This document shows positions 50,665 through 59,130 of a DNA stretch of 64,000 nucleotides, one piece after another. A program made the translations under genes and the position numbers. The notes below the pieces were generated by a model that worked only from the letters and a program-made list of their open reading frames with translations, ran no database searches and had not been told where the DNA came from. The stretch comes from Rhizobium leguminosarum (lineage in GTDB: Bacteria; Pseudomonadota; Alphaproteobacteria; Rhizobiales; Rhizobiaceae): positions 1 through 64,000 of the forward strand of contig NZ_MZMU01000018.1 in NCBI RefSeq assembly GCF_004123835.1, in the 5' to 3' direction. Within the stretch, counting starts at the first letter, position 1. Each line of letters begins with the position of its first letter.

Positions 50665-51710
50665 GCCGCTTCTCCTTGCCCGTTGAAGGCCTCCATCACC
50701 GCGACCAGCCGCGGCCCCTGCCGCAGGGCGGTTGAAACGATCGAGATAGTCCCGACTGCCGCATTTAACGCATCGTCCGACGGGCTCTTCTCATGCGTCG
50801 GCGCCAGTGCAATGGCGGCCATGATAAGGCTGTTTGCCGCCCCGCAATCACCCGTCTGGCCGATCGGCGTTTCGATATCGGCCAGAAGCGCATCCGGCAC
50901 ACGTGCGCCGGACAAGGCAAAACCGATATCCTCCGATCTCCAGCGTTCGCCATTGAGATCGGCAAGAAAGCGGTCTGGTATGTAGGTTTCGAAAGCCTGC
51001 CGCAGAGGCTTTGCCATTCCTCGCCCGATAACGCCTTGTGGCGAGGAAAGGCTCTCCCGCTCATAACCGGTGAAGACGGCTTTGATCGTCCCTAATGCAC
51101 AACCGGGTTCTTCCGGTTCAGGCGCCCCTAGCATGAACAATACCGCAGCTTCGCCCGGTATCAGCCCATGCGGGTTTTCCCGGTGATGGAGCCGGCCATC
51201 CATGATTAGAAGATCCAGCAATTCGGCATCCATGTGGCTGTCCAATGCCCCAACGACCAGGCTCGCCACTTCTCCGGCTCCGACTTGCTGCCATGCTTTT
51301 GCGACTTCATAGAGTGCAATGGTGTTGCCGTCCGCGAGAAATTCGATGTCCTGAAACAGCGACGGGTAGCTATCCCGGATCCAGTTTCGCAACTGGCTGC
51401 TCAGTTTGTGCGACACCAGCCAAGCCGGGAGCACAAGCCGAAGAGCCATGGGGCCAGCGATGGGAGAATGTGAGACGAAGTCTTCGACGGCTCCGGCAAA
51501 CAACCTTTGAAGCCGCAGTTCATAATTCCGTATCTTGTCGAACGGCATCACGCAGGACAGGATGATAGGATTTCCATCCGGCCCAACAGGCCCCTTGGGT
51601 GACTTCAGAAAATTGCGCTGGCGCGCGTGGTAGGAGCGACCTGCGGCCTCCAGCCCCTGCCCGAGCGGGCAGTTCAAACCGATGCCGACAATGCCGGCGC
51701 CAGCCGTCAT
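50661..51710 (-). CDS. Ketosynthase-like (thiolase-fold) T6SS accessory protein lacking catalytic residues
   Basis: The 349-residue protein has the thiolase/ketosynthase fold pattern. FLADGNTIALYEVAKAW corresponds to the nucleophile elbow and VASLVVGALDSHMDAELLDL, GLIPGEAAVLFML and IETPIGQTGDCGAANSLIMA follow in the right order. At the nucleophile position the usual ACSSG-type cysteine is replaced (LADGN), and the GH of the late active-site histidine is GD. It is therefore probably not an enzyme but a scaffold or adaptor that co-occurs with DUF2169 and PAAR-like genes. ATG 51710 overlaps the DUF2169 stop and the end overlaps the toxin start, both by 4 bp, so the three proteins are made together. 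Confidence 0.72.
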   Translation of the reverse strand: MTAGAGIVGIGLNCPLGQGLEAAGRSYHARQRNFLKSPKGPVGPDGNPIILSCVMPFDKIRNYELRLQRLFAGAVEDFVSHSPIAGPMALRLVLPAWLVSHKLSSQLRNWIRDSYPSLFQDIEFLADGNTIALYEVAKAWQQVGAGEVASLVVGALDSHMDAELLDLLIMDGRLHHRENPHGLIPGEAAVLFMLGAPEPEEPGCALGTIKAVFTGYERESLSSPQGVIGRGMAKPLRQAFETYIPDRFLADLNGERWRSEDIGFALSGARVPDALLADIETPIGQTGDCGAANSLIMAAIALAPTHEKSPSDDALNAAVGTISIVSTALRQGPRLVAVMEAFNGQGEAA

Positions 51711-52723
51711 GAAAACACCCCGGCCATCTGCTTGACGTGAATCCGTGATTTGGAAACCGCCATGTCGCCTGCCTCGCAGGGGATCGCAACGTTCCAAACC
51801 ATTTCGAGCGTCTTTTCCGTGCCATTCACGGAAACGGAGATCAGCCGCGGACGGGCCTCGATCCTGTCACGCCCCATCCAGGTGGTACTCTCGATGATGA
51901 CCTGCGGCAGGCGGAACTGGTACTCCCCGCTCGGATGGAGGCCGAACATACGCACCGTCTCCCCTCCCTTCAGATCGAAGATCTGATCCTCGGGGGCGGC
52001 CTGAAAAAAATCGGCAGAGAAATCCGCAGGCAGCAAGGGCGCCTCGTATTTCCGCCAGTCATCGTCATACGTTCCAGCATGGCCGGCGCGCGGCATCCAG
52101 ACCGGCTGAAGCGAACCGAAGCCGACGGGATCCGGAAGCGCACCCTCGCCGATCGGCTTGTCCGGGTTCTCAACCAGCGGCAATTCAATCTCGGAGCCGG
52201 AGAGAAGTCGCGGCCATTTCGCGGTCCAGCCCTTGCCGATCGGGTTTGCCAAATGCGCCGGCCCATCCGGATCAATCAGGTCGGGGCCGCCGAGGCTGTT
52301 GCGCCAGCTCAAGCGGCAAGGACTGAACATCTCATAACCGTCGAGCTTCAAGGCGTCGCCCTGCATGCGAAGCCGTCGCGCACCGAATGCCACGGCACGC
52401 TTGGTATAGCCGGCGAGTTCAAAGCCCACGTGAACCTTGTTGACCGATCGTTCCTCCGGCGCGGTAATCTCGCCATCCACGAGGAAATCGACACGCGGTC
52501 GAAACGGAGAGAAATCTGACTCGCTTATGAGTTCTTCCGCCCGGTCGTCGGCATATTCTGGGCTTAAGCGAATATCGCCCTGGTTCTCGGAAATCCGGCT
52601 GAACCCGTTTTCGATTATAGCAAACCGGGCGCGTACGGCCATGACCCAGTGCTCGAGGCCGCCCTTGTCGCGAACGAAGTAACCCATCGCCGCGAATGGC
52701 GTGCGGTTGTCAATCTCCCACAT
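51707..52723 (-). CDS. DUF2169-type T6SS adaptor protein
   Basis: The 338-residue protein starts WEIDNRTPFAAMGYFVRDKG, then VMAVRARFAIIENG, and contains DFLVDGEITAPEERSVNKVH, LSWRNSLGGPDLIDPDGPAH and QPVWMPRAGHAGTYDDDW, all matching DUF2169 proteins. These occur with PAAR-like effectors and act as chaperones or adaptors that load the toxin on the VgrG spike. Here the order DUF2169, ketosynthase-like, PAAR-like nuclease, immunity is fully coupled by short overlaps, supporting that role. Confidence 0.85.
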   Translation of the reverse strand: MWEIDNRTPFAAMGYFVRDKGGLEHWVMAVRARFAIIENGFSRISENQGDIRLSPEYADDRAEELISESDFSPFRPRVDFLVDGEITAPEERSVNKVHVGFELAGYTKRAVAFGARRLRMQGDALKLDGYEMFSPCRLSWRNSLGGPDLIDPDGPAHLANPIGKGWTAKWPRLLSGSEIELPLVENPDKPIGEGALPDPVGFGSLQPVWMPRAGHAGTYDDDWRKYEAPLLPADFSADFFQAAPEDQIFDLKGGETVRMFGLHPSGEYQFRLPQVIIESTTWMGRDRIEARPRLISVSVNGTEKTLEMVWNVAIPCEAGDMAVSKSRIHVKQMAGVFS

Positions 52724-52734
52724 GGACCGCCGCC

Positions 52735-52986
52735 TCAGTTCAGATCAATCGTGGCTGCTTCGAGACTGATATTGCGTTCAGCTACTTGGGAAATATTAAC
52801 CCCTTGCACGGTCACCCGGCCGTCCGACCGCAGTGTCAGCGATGACTTGCCGTTCCTGATCGTCATTTCCCCCGTCGCCTGATCGATCTCGATCAACGCC
52901 ACCAGGGCCATCAGCTTCGTCCACGCATCGGCATCACCAGATATCTGGCGCGATGCGAACCTCATCCTGTCGGGTATCTCGTTCAT
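52735..52986 (-). CDS. Small beta-rich protein of the T6SS spike/adaptor group
   Basis: This 83-residue protein has an N-terminal helical part (SGDADAWTKLMALVALIE) and a beta-rich end of alternating turns (TIRNGKSSLTLRSDGRVTVQ, then GVNISQVAERNISLEAATID). The end resembles the C-terminal strand repeats of VgrG-like proteins (DUF3540/DUF6484-like). It sits 11 bp upstream of the DUF2169 gene and may cap or dock the PAAR-like effector. Family assignment is tentative. Confidence 0.55.
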   Translation of the reverse strand: MNEIPDRMRFASRQISGDADAWTKLMALVALIEIDQATGEMTIRNGKSSLTLRSDGRVTVQGVNISQVAERNISLEAATIDLN

Positions 52987-53116
52987 GCTGTGATATCCTG
53001 CTTGTCAAGTTGAAGGAATGTGTAGTGCAATCGGCTTAGAATGGACCGGCTGATCAGCAGGTCGGCATGTCCATCGAATTCCGCATTGTTTTCGGCATCG
53101 CATACCACCGGCCCGT

Positions 53117-54028
53117 TCAGACTTTCAGATCGAACTTGTTGGTCGCGGCGGCGTAAGCCCGCAGCAGTTTTGCCAAGGTTTCGTCGAACGGAACCGGCAG
53201 CGCATTTTGGAAGCGGCAAAGCGGCGTGGCGTTGAACAGGGGATAATCCAGCGGCGGCAGATCGAGGCCACGTTGCTGGCGGAGCCGGCATGCGGCTAGC
53301 AGTTCGACTGGGAAGAACCACAATTCTTCTTCGTTGACGACGTCGTAGTCATCCGTCCCGCATCCCGATGCATGGAAGTCCGCAGCTTTTGCCAATGCCT
53401 CGCCGAATATACGGGGTCGCGGATCGAAGAGCGTTTCGAGCAATGGGGAAAATTCACCCAATTCTCCGTCATCCGGCTCCAGATCGTAGGTCTCGTCGCT
53501 CTCCCGCCACGCCTTGTAGAGTTTGACTGAAAGCCATGGCAGATATTGCGGCAGACTTTTCCACCCGACGGCGCCGTTACCGTCGGTCTGTGCGTCCCAC
53601 CGGTCGAAAATCGTCTCGGCCAGGCGGTTTGCATGGCTCAGCCAACCAAGCGCCAGCATGGTGGAAACGTCAGTGAACGGCCGCATTGGAAATTTGTAGC
53701 CGGCCGGATCGTCCGATTCCATGACCGCATGCGCACATTCGTAGTGCCAGAACCGGTAAATGCCGGACCTCGCAATTTCGTCGGCAGGATAGAGGGCTTC
53801 GTTGAGGCTCTTGTCCATCGCCATCCGCATATGCCAGCTTGCGATGGAACCGAGCGCATCCGGAACCAGCTTCTTTTCGCTCTTCCCGTCACGAACGAAT
53901 GGCTCGATCGTTTCAGAAAGCGGTTCGTCGTAGAGAATTTCCTTGTTGAAGGAATCCGCGACCCAGTCCCGGATGTCGCGCTTCTCTTGATTCAGATTTG
54001 CTTTAATCGTCTGCTCGACCGATGGCAT
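53117..54028 (-). CDS. Probable T6SS immunity protein for the upstream nuclease effector
   Basis: This 303-residue soluble, acidic, helix-rich protein has no catalytic motif. Its layout, with a central helical block (FTDVSTMLALGWLSHANRLA) and a C-terminal part rich in leucine and aspartate, resembles the DUF1910/1911 proteins that protect against PoNe-type PD-(D/E)xK toxins. It follows the nuclease effector by 38 bp on the same strand, the usual place for an immunity gene. No signal peptide is present, fitting protection from a nuclease acting inside the cell. The assignment to PoNi is inference. Confidence 0.55.
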   Translation of the reverse strand: MPSVEQTIKANLNQEKRDIRDWVADSFNKEILYDEPLSETIEPFVRDGKSEKKLVPDALGSIASWHMRMAMDKSLNEALYPADEIARSGIYRFWHYECAHAVMESDDPAGYKFPMRPFTDVSTMLALGWLSHANRLAETIFDRWDAQTDGNGAVGWKSLPQYLPWLSVKLYKAWRESDETYDLEPDDGELGEFSPLLETLFDPRPRIFGEALAKAADFHASGCGTDDYDVVNEEELWFFPVELLAACRLRQQRGLDLPPLDYPLFNATPLCRFQNALPVPFDETLAKLLRAYAAATNKFDLKV

Positions 54029-54066
54029 TTTTCAATCTCTTACAAAATTTTGCTGTCAAAACATGT

Positions 54067-55434
54067 CTATTGTATCGAGGCGGGAGGCCCCGTTGATGGT
54101 GGCGTTTCCGCCGCCTTTTCTGCGGCGCGACGCTCAGCCCGTCTGGTTCTTTTCTTTTCCTTCTTATCACGCCATGCCTTGAACGCCTTGTCGTCTCTTT
54201 TCCAGGGTTCGACACCGTCCTCTACGATCCGGCCGTCATCGGTTTTCTTGAGCTTGACCTTGTTATAGGTCGCCGACTCGCCCGCATTCAACCGCTTCAG
54301 CAGGGAACCGGCATAAGTTCGGTCCTCCTTGCTCATATTCTGATAAGGTTTTGCCCCACGTCTCATGGCATCGAGGCGTGACTTGACGAAATGCTCCCCG
54401 CCCAGGAGCTCCTCGCCATACATACTATAATCGCCGCGGGTCGACGTCTTGATTTCGTTGAACGTCAGCGGATCGTCCTTGATATTGTCGATGCCGTTTC
54501 CGGAATCGTTCTGCAGCGCACGGCCGCCACGCGTGTCCTTGTAGAAATTTTCTCCATCCTGGCCGTTGGTCCTAGCTTCCTTGCCGCTTTGCTGCTGTTT
54601 CGCCTTCTTGGCGGCCGCATCGTCGGCAACCTCGGCTGGACCCTGTTTTGGGTCGGGAACGGTCGATCCTTGGTTATCCGATCCCAAAATGCGCCGCTCC
54701 GCTTCACTCAAGTCGGAATTTTTGACATCGCCGAGTTCGAAGGCCTTGCCGGGACGATCCTTTCGGATGAGCGAAACAGCGAATTTTTCACCACGCTTGA
54801 TGGCCGTCAGTCCGACCCGCGCGGCGACCGCGCCGGCACCCGCAGTAACGGCGGCGACGGCAGCGATAACGGCACTTTCAAGAACCGCGAATGCCAGGTC
54901 GATGCCGAACTTGCAAAGAGCGACCTTCCATTGGCCGTTCAGGCAAAGCTGCTTGATTTCATCATAGGTCTTCTTGGCGTAACCGACGATCTGGTCCTTC
55001 AAGGTGTTCCAGTCGCGCAGAAAGCGTTTCCGCGCTTCGGCCCGCTTCGCTTCGCTCAGGTGTTCGGCGCGCAGTTTGGCCGTTTCGTCGGCCATTGCGT
55101 CCCCATCGAACATTAAATTGCGTTCGAACCATTCGCCGACGGCGAAATAGTTGTCGAGAAGCCCGCCGCCCCAGCCCAGAGCGGCGTCATTAGCCATATT
55201 GTTGATCTTGTTCAGGACACCCGACGTCTCCTTGATGAGATCGGATACTGCGGCCTTGATCTTTTCGACCGCCTCGCGCTGCTGCTCTGCGCCATAAACG
55301 CCGGCGATCACGCCGAGGAAATGGACCTGCGCGGCATATTGGCCAGCAACATCCATGGCATGCGCCACGCACTGGTTGTCGGCGGTATATTCGCTGTTCG
55401 GCCGTACGTCCGGCGCAAGATGCGGTGCCGCCAT
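54067..55434 (-). CDS. T6SS effector with C-terminal PD-(D/E)xK nuclease domain
   Basis: This protein of about 455 residues has a helical N-terminal half, a hydrophobic alanine/valine-rich stretch near residue 195 (AVLESAVIAAVAAVTAGAGA), a linker of charged and glutamine-rich residues, and a C-terminal toxin-like domain. In the latter NSGNGIDNIKDDPLTFNEIK keeps the aspartate and E-x-K of restriction-like nuclease toxins. A lysine/arginine-rich tail (KRTRRAERRAAEK) ends it. The start is ATG 55434 or TTG 55440, the latter overlapping the upstream stop. Located after vgrG and a small gene, it should be loaded on this VgrG and cut target-cell DNA. Confidence 0.75.
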   Translation of the reverse strand: MAAPHLAPDVRPNSEYTADNQCVAHAMDVAGQYAAQVHFLGVIAGVYGAEQQREAVEKIKAAVSDLIKETSGVLNKINNMANDAALGWGGGLLDNYFAVGEWFERNLMFDGDAMADETAKLRAEHLSEAKRAEARKRFLRDWNTLKDQIVGYAKKTYDEIKQLCLNGQWKVALCKFGIDLAFAVLESAVIAAVAAVTAGAGAVAARVGLTAIKRGEKFAVSLIRKDRPGKAFELGDVKNSDLSEAERRILGSDNQGSTVPDPKQGPAEVADDAAAKKAKQQQSGKEARTNGQDGENFYKDTRGGRALQNDSGNGIDNIKDDPLTFNEIKTSTRGDYSMYGEELLGGEHFVKSRLDAMRRGAKPYQNMSKEDRTYAGSLLKRLNAGESATYNKVKLKKTDDGRIVEDGVEPWKRDDKAFKAWRDKKEKKRTRRAERRAAEKAAETPPSTGPPASIQ

Positions 55435-55436
55435 CG

Positions 55437-55784
55437 TCAAGGCCGCCAGCTATAGAGGAAATGCGATGCGGCGAAAGATGTGACGGTCGTGTCCTGGTAG
55501 TCGAGTATGTTCCCTAAGGAGCTTGCCCCCGACGTCAATGCGAGGTTGGAGAGTGTATCCACTGACATTCGGAGGGCGGAAGCGTCCCCGCCATGGAGAG
55601 CGATCGCCTTTTGCGCCAGTTCCAACACGTCCGGGAGCGAACTTTTCGAGCCCGCCTCGACGCTGAAGGGATCGTCAGATCGATCGACAGAGAGAGACGC
55701 GAAGAACTTCTCGCGATAGATATCTCTGACAGACTTTCTGTCGTCCTCTCGCTCGACGAATTCGCCGTCTTCGTAAAGGCGCAT
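55437..55784 (-). CDS. Small protein between vgrG and the nuclease effector, possible adaptor
   Basis: This 115-residue protein is acidic at the start (MRLYEDGEFVEREDDRKSV) and helical in the middle (LPDVLELAQKAIALHGGDAS). It begins 10 bp after the vgrG stop and its end overlaps the effector start by 4 bases or leaves 2 bp, so all three genes are one transcriptional unit. No known family, such as DUF4123 or DUF1795, is recognised. Its position suggests a loading chaperone for the effector. Confidence 0.6.
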   Translation of the reverse strand: MRLYEDGEFVEREDDRKSVRDIYREKFFASLSVDRSDDPFSVEAGSKSSLPDVLELAQKAIALHGGDASALRMSVDTLSNLALTSGASSLGNILDYQDTTVTSFAASHFLYSWRP

Positions 55785-55793
55785 GTCTTCACC

Positions 55794-57926
55794 TCAATTG
55801 ATATCGATGCGGCCGGACTTAAGGACGATACTCTTTTCGGATTCGATCTCGATAATGCCTTCTTCCTTAAGAGTTATGCGCGACTTTCCGCAGACGATTT
55901 CGAACTGCTTTCCCACCACGATTGTCTTGTTCTGCCCGACCTCCTCATAGGCGCCCATGAGGACCGACTTGTTCTCGATGCCGCCGACCGTCAGCTGATA
56001 GCCGCCGCCGACCATGATAGTTTTTGCACCGCCGACGACCTCGGACGACGAGATCATGACCGTCTCGGATTTGTTCTTGCCCACGCCGACGATCATGTTT
56101 CCGTCGCCCATTGTGGCTTCGGACAGGGAACCGAGCTTATCCGTGAAGGCGCCGAGTTTGCTGGTCAGAAGGTCTCCCACCGAGCTGCGCAGCACGCCGA
56201 GGGCGGCGGTGACGCCTTTTTGAAGAATGTTCGGGCCGACCATCAGCGTCATGTTGCCGCCGATCACCTCATGATGGTTGTTTCCCACCTCGATCGTCTT
56301 GTTGTGCCCTATCGATTCTGCCTGGTTGTTGTCGATGCGCTTGGAACGGGAATTCTCCACATGGATGCGGTGATCCCGCTGCGCATGCATGTAGATTTCT
56401 TCCCGACCGTTCTCGTCCTCGAAGCTCATCTCGTTGAAACCGGTGCCCTTATGGGTTTGGGTTCGGAATGTACTCTTGGTCTTATTCGCCGGCAGCGTAT
56501 AAGGCACCGCATTGGCGGGATTGGGCACCACGCCTGTCACCAGCGGCCGGTCGGGGTCGCCGTCGACGAAGGCGACCATCACCTCCATGCCGATGCGCGG
56601 AATGATCTGCCCGCCCCAGGTCGAACCTGCCCAGCTCTGCGCCACGCGCACCCAGCAGGTGTCGGAACCGTCCTTCTTGGCCTTGCGATCCCAGGGGAAC
56701 CACAGTTTGATACGCCCGTACTGGTCGGGATGGATCTCCTCGCCGGAAGGGCCGGCGACGATCGCCACCTGAGTGCCCTCGATCCGCGGCCGTTTCGTGT
56801 CGCGATGCGGCGTCATCGCCACCCGCGACGGCACCGCCTCGAATGTGTTCGTGTATTCCGGCTCGTTGCTGTTGGTTTCGTAGGAACGATCGACGACGGT
56901 ATGCACCGCCTTGACCACCACATGTTCCTCATAGGCGTGATCTGGATGGGCGACTTCATAGGGGGTGAAGCGGCGCCCTACCTCCAGGATGCGGGATGTG
57001 GAACCGCCGAATACGCGGTCGTGATCTGCTTCGGAGGCCTGCATCCTGAGTTTTTCCGCCCGCTCCGCCTCGGCGACGGAAGAAATGCGCGCCGGATATT
57101 CGTAAAGCTCGCGCTTGGTCGCTTCCGGCATCTGCACCAGCGACGGGGTCATGGTGCCTGGCACCATGCGCGGCGTTTCGAAATTCCAGTCGGCGCCCGC
57201 GCGCTGGCCCGGCACATAGGAATAGCGCCGGCTCCACTCGTTGATATGGTTGCGGTCGGACGAGCCCTGTGCCAGGCGAACCCGCCCCTCACCCTGCGCC
57301 GAGGGCGACGGGCCGAGCCAGGATCTGGCGCCGTCGGCCACATGCAGCTTGTGTTTGCCGTCCTCATGGGAGAACCAGTAGAACAAGCCGTCTTCCTCGA
57401 AGCGGCGGGTGAGATAGGCAAGGTCCGTTTCGTTCCACTGCACCGAATAATGCTGCGGCGGTGGTGGCGTGACCACGCCTGAGGTATCCGGCGCCGGGAT
57501 GCCGTGCTCGGAAAACAGCGCCTCGACGATATCGACCGAGGTCTTATCCATCCAGATGCGGCAGTCGGAACGGCGCGACAGCAGCCACATCTGCGGCCTG
57601 AGCACCATGGAATAAGACCGCAGGCCGCGGGTGATGGGCGGCCCCTCGTTGAGTTCGGTCACCAGGCCGTTGAACGGCCGGCGCACGGCGCCTTCGCCAT
57701 CGCCCTGTTGCACCTCGACGGAGACATCCATCAGCCGGCCGATCAGTTCCTCCGGCTTGACGGATGGCTTCTTGGCGCGGGCCGAAAGTCTGATTTCAAA
57801 GAGCGAGGAAATACCTTCCTCGATCGTCACCCGCTCCGGAAGAAGCTGGTCTTCGCCCAGCGGCGAGACGATTCTGAGGATTCGGCTCGCCTGGATGAAG
57901 TCCGCGGCGGACGACATATCGTTCAT
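55794..57926 (-). CDS. vgrG: T6SS spike protein VgrG (TssI)
   Basis: The 710-residue protein has the gp27/gp44-like N-terminal half with DLAYLTRRFEEDGLFYWFSH. The gp5 OB-fold follows (EEIHPDQYGRIKLWFPWDR, RVAQSWAGSTWGGQIIPRIG and MEVMVAFVDGDPDRPLVTG), then a C-terminal beta-prism region of repeated strand motifs (IGHNKTIEVGNNHHEVIGG and similar). It has no C-terminal toxin extension, so effectors must be carried as separate proteins, as the downstream genes show. It forms the trimeric tip on the Hcp tube. Confidence 0.95.
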   Translation of the reverse strand: MNDMSSAADFIQASRILRIVSPLGEDQLLPERVTIEEGISSLFEIRLSARAKKPSVKPEELIGRLMDVSVEVQQGDGEGAVRRPFNGLVTELNEGPPITRGLRSYSMVLRPQMWLLSRRSDCRIWMDKTSVDIVEALFSEHGIPAPDTSGVVTPPPPQHYSVQWNETDLAYLTRRFEEDGLFYWFSHEDGKHKLHVADGARSWLGPSPSAQGEGRVRLAQGSSDRNHINEWSRRYSYVPGQRAGADWNFETPRMVPGTMTPSLVQMPEATKRELYEYPARISSVAEAERAEKLRMQASEADHDRVFGGSTSRILEVGRRFTPYEVAHPDHAYEEHVVVKAVHTVVDRSYETNSNEPEYTNTFEAVPSRVAMTPHRDTKRPRIEGTQVAIVAGPSGEEIHPDQYGRIKLWFPWDRKAKKDGSDTCWVRVAQSWAGSTWGGQIIPRIGMEVMVAFVDGDPDRPLVTGVVPNPANAVPYTLPANKTKSTFRTQTHKGTGFNEMSFEDENGREEIYMHAQRDHRIHVENSRSKRIDNNQAESIGHNKTIEVGNNHHEVIGGNMTLMVGPNILQKGVTAALGVLRSSVGDLLTSKLGAFTDKLGSLSEATMGDGNMIVGVGKNKSETVMISSSEVVGGAKTIMVGGGYQLTVGGIENKSVLMGAYEEVGQNKTIVVGKQFEIVCGKSRITLKEEGIIEIESEKSIVLKSGRIDIN

Positions 57927-57939
57927 CGATGAGGACCTC

Positions 57940-58533
57940 TCAGCCTACGGCAGCGGCGGACGCTTCCGAGAAGCGTTTCAAAAAGCCGTCGACGAGGGTA
58001 CGCCGATCGAAATAATGTAAGAGTTCCAGCCGGTTGTTGTTGCCGTTGAAATAGGCGGCAGCCATCGGCCGCTCTCCGGTCTTCTGGATGAAGGTGACCG
58101 CGGGATTGCCGTACAGCAAACGGGTCGGTGCCGGATCCTCGCCATAGATGGGAAGGAAATTCAGCGTGACCGACGCTTTGTAATGCTCCAGCGCCTTCGC
58201 CGTGAAGATGTTCTTCTTGCCGAGATAGCGGTGCATGACCGTCGTGCGGCCGTTCGGGCGGGTCGTCAGCTGCGTTCCCGATTCGAAGAATTCCGAAAGC
58301 AATTCCCGCGCTCCGGGCGAACCCTGCAGCTTGCGGCCCTTGAAATAGACGTCTTCGCCGATGGCGAGTGTATAGACGCTGCGCATCACCTGAAGATGGC
58401 TGGTCCCGACGCCCTTGACGCCTTTGATCTTGAAGCTGGGCGCGACCATGCCGAAGACGCTTTCGTCGAACACTTCCTCGACGATGAGATGGTAGTTCGT
58501 CAGTTTCACATTATCGATGGCCAATCCGCTCAT
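57940..58533 (-). CDS. Conserved-position T6SS-associated protein of unknown function
   Basis: This 197-residue beta-rich protein contains VKLTNYHLIVEEVFDESVFG and VIDNVKLTN-like strands, GRTTVMHRYLGKKNIFTAKA, and a C-terminal LHYFDRRTLVDGFLKRF. It lies between hcp and vgrG, 13 bp from vgrG. No family is recognised; the strand pattern could suit a tube or spike-associated protein or a small effector. Confidence 0.75.
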   Translation of the reverse strand: MSGLAIDNVKLTNYHLIVEEVFDESVFGMVAPSFKIKGVKGVGTSHLQVMRSVYTLAIGEDVYFKGRKLQGSPGARELLSEFFESGTQLTTRPNGRTTVMHRYLGKKNIFTAKALEHYKASVTLNFLPIYGEDPAPTRLLYGNPAVTFIQKTGERPMAAAYFNGNNNRLELLHYFDRRTLVDGFLKRFSEASAAAVG

Positions 58534-58612
58534 GGGAAGACTTCCTTCAAGCCCGCGACGACGATGGAGCGAACAGGCGCCGCAACGATGCGGCGCCCAT
58601 TCCTGTCGGATA

Positions 58613-59089
58613 TCAGGCAGCCTTGGTGGTCGCGAGATCGTAAGAGGCGATCATCGGCGACTGCGGCGAGTGCTTGTCGTCGTACGGCGTGTACTTCACT
58701 TCCATCTTGGTGAAGTTCAGCTTGATCGTCTCGACCGGGCGGTCGCCGTTGGAATCGATCGAGTAGCTGGCGATTAGCGTGTTCTCGAGGGAATACTCGA
58801 TGTAGGTGTCGCCGGGATTGCCCGTGGTGACGAGATGGATGACGGAGCGCTTGCCGGTGCGGCCCGAGCAGGCCTCCTGGAAAAGCTTGGTCGACGAGGA
58901 GTCGCTGACCTTGGTGAGGATTACTTCCGAAACGGTCGGCTCGGAAGCTTCACGGTTTGCCGCCGAACCGGCGGAGGTGTTCATGTTGCGGGCGACGTTC
59001 CAGTGGATGGCTTCGATGTCCATCCACTTGCGATGCTGCTCGTGGGTCGCATCCCCCTGGATACCGTCGATCTGAAGATAAATCGGCAT
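58613..59089 (-). CDS. hcp: T6SS tube protein Hcp (TssD)
   Basis: The 158-residue protein starts MPIYLQIDGIQGDATHEQHR and has WMDIEAIHWNV, VSEVILTKVSDSSSTKLFQE and the C-terminal IKLNFTKMEVKYTPYDDK, all typical of Hcp. It forms hexameric rings that stack into the secreted tube and may also bind small effectors inside the ring. It follows clpV on the same strand. Confidence 0.96.
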   Translation of the reverse strand: MPIYLQIDGIQGDATHEQHRKWMDIEAIHWNVARNMNTSAGSAANREASEPTVSEVILTKVSDSSSTKLFQEACSGRTGKRSVIHLVTTGNPGDTYIEYSLENTLIASYSIDSNGDRPVETIKLNFTKMEVKYTPYDDKHSPQSPMIASYDLATTKAA

Positions 59090-59130
59090 GCTGTCAGCTC
59101 TCCTATTGGCGGTTGAGTGCCTAGTTGCGT

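Noticed and set aside
55593..57482. 629-codon plus-strand open frame opposite vgrG
   Set aside because: The VgrG frame has complete family motifs; the opposite frame is a histidine/aspartate-rich shadow.
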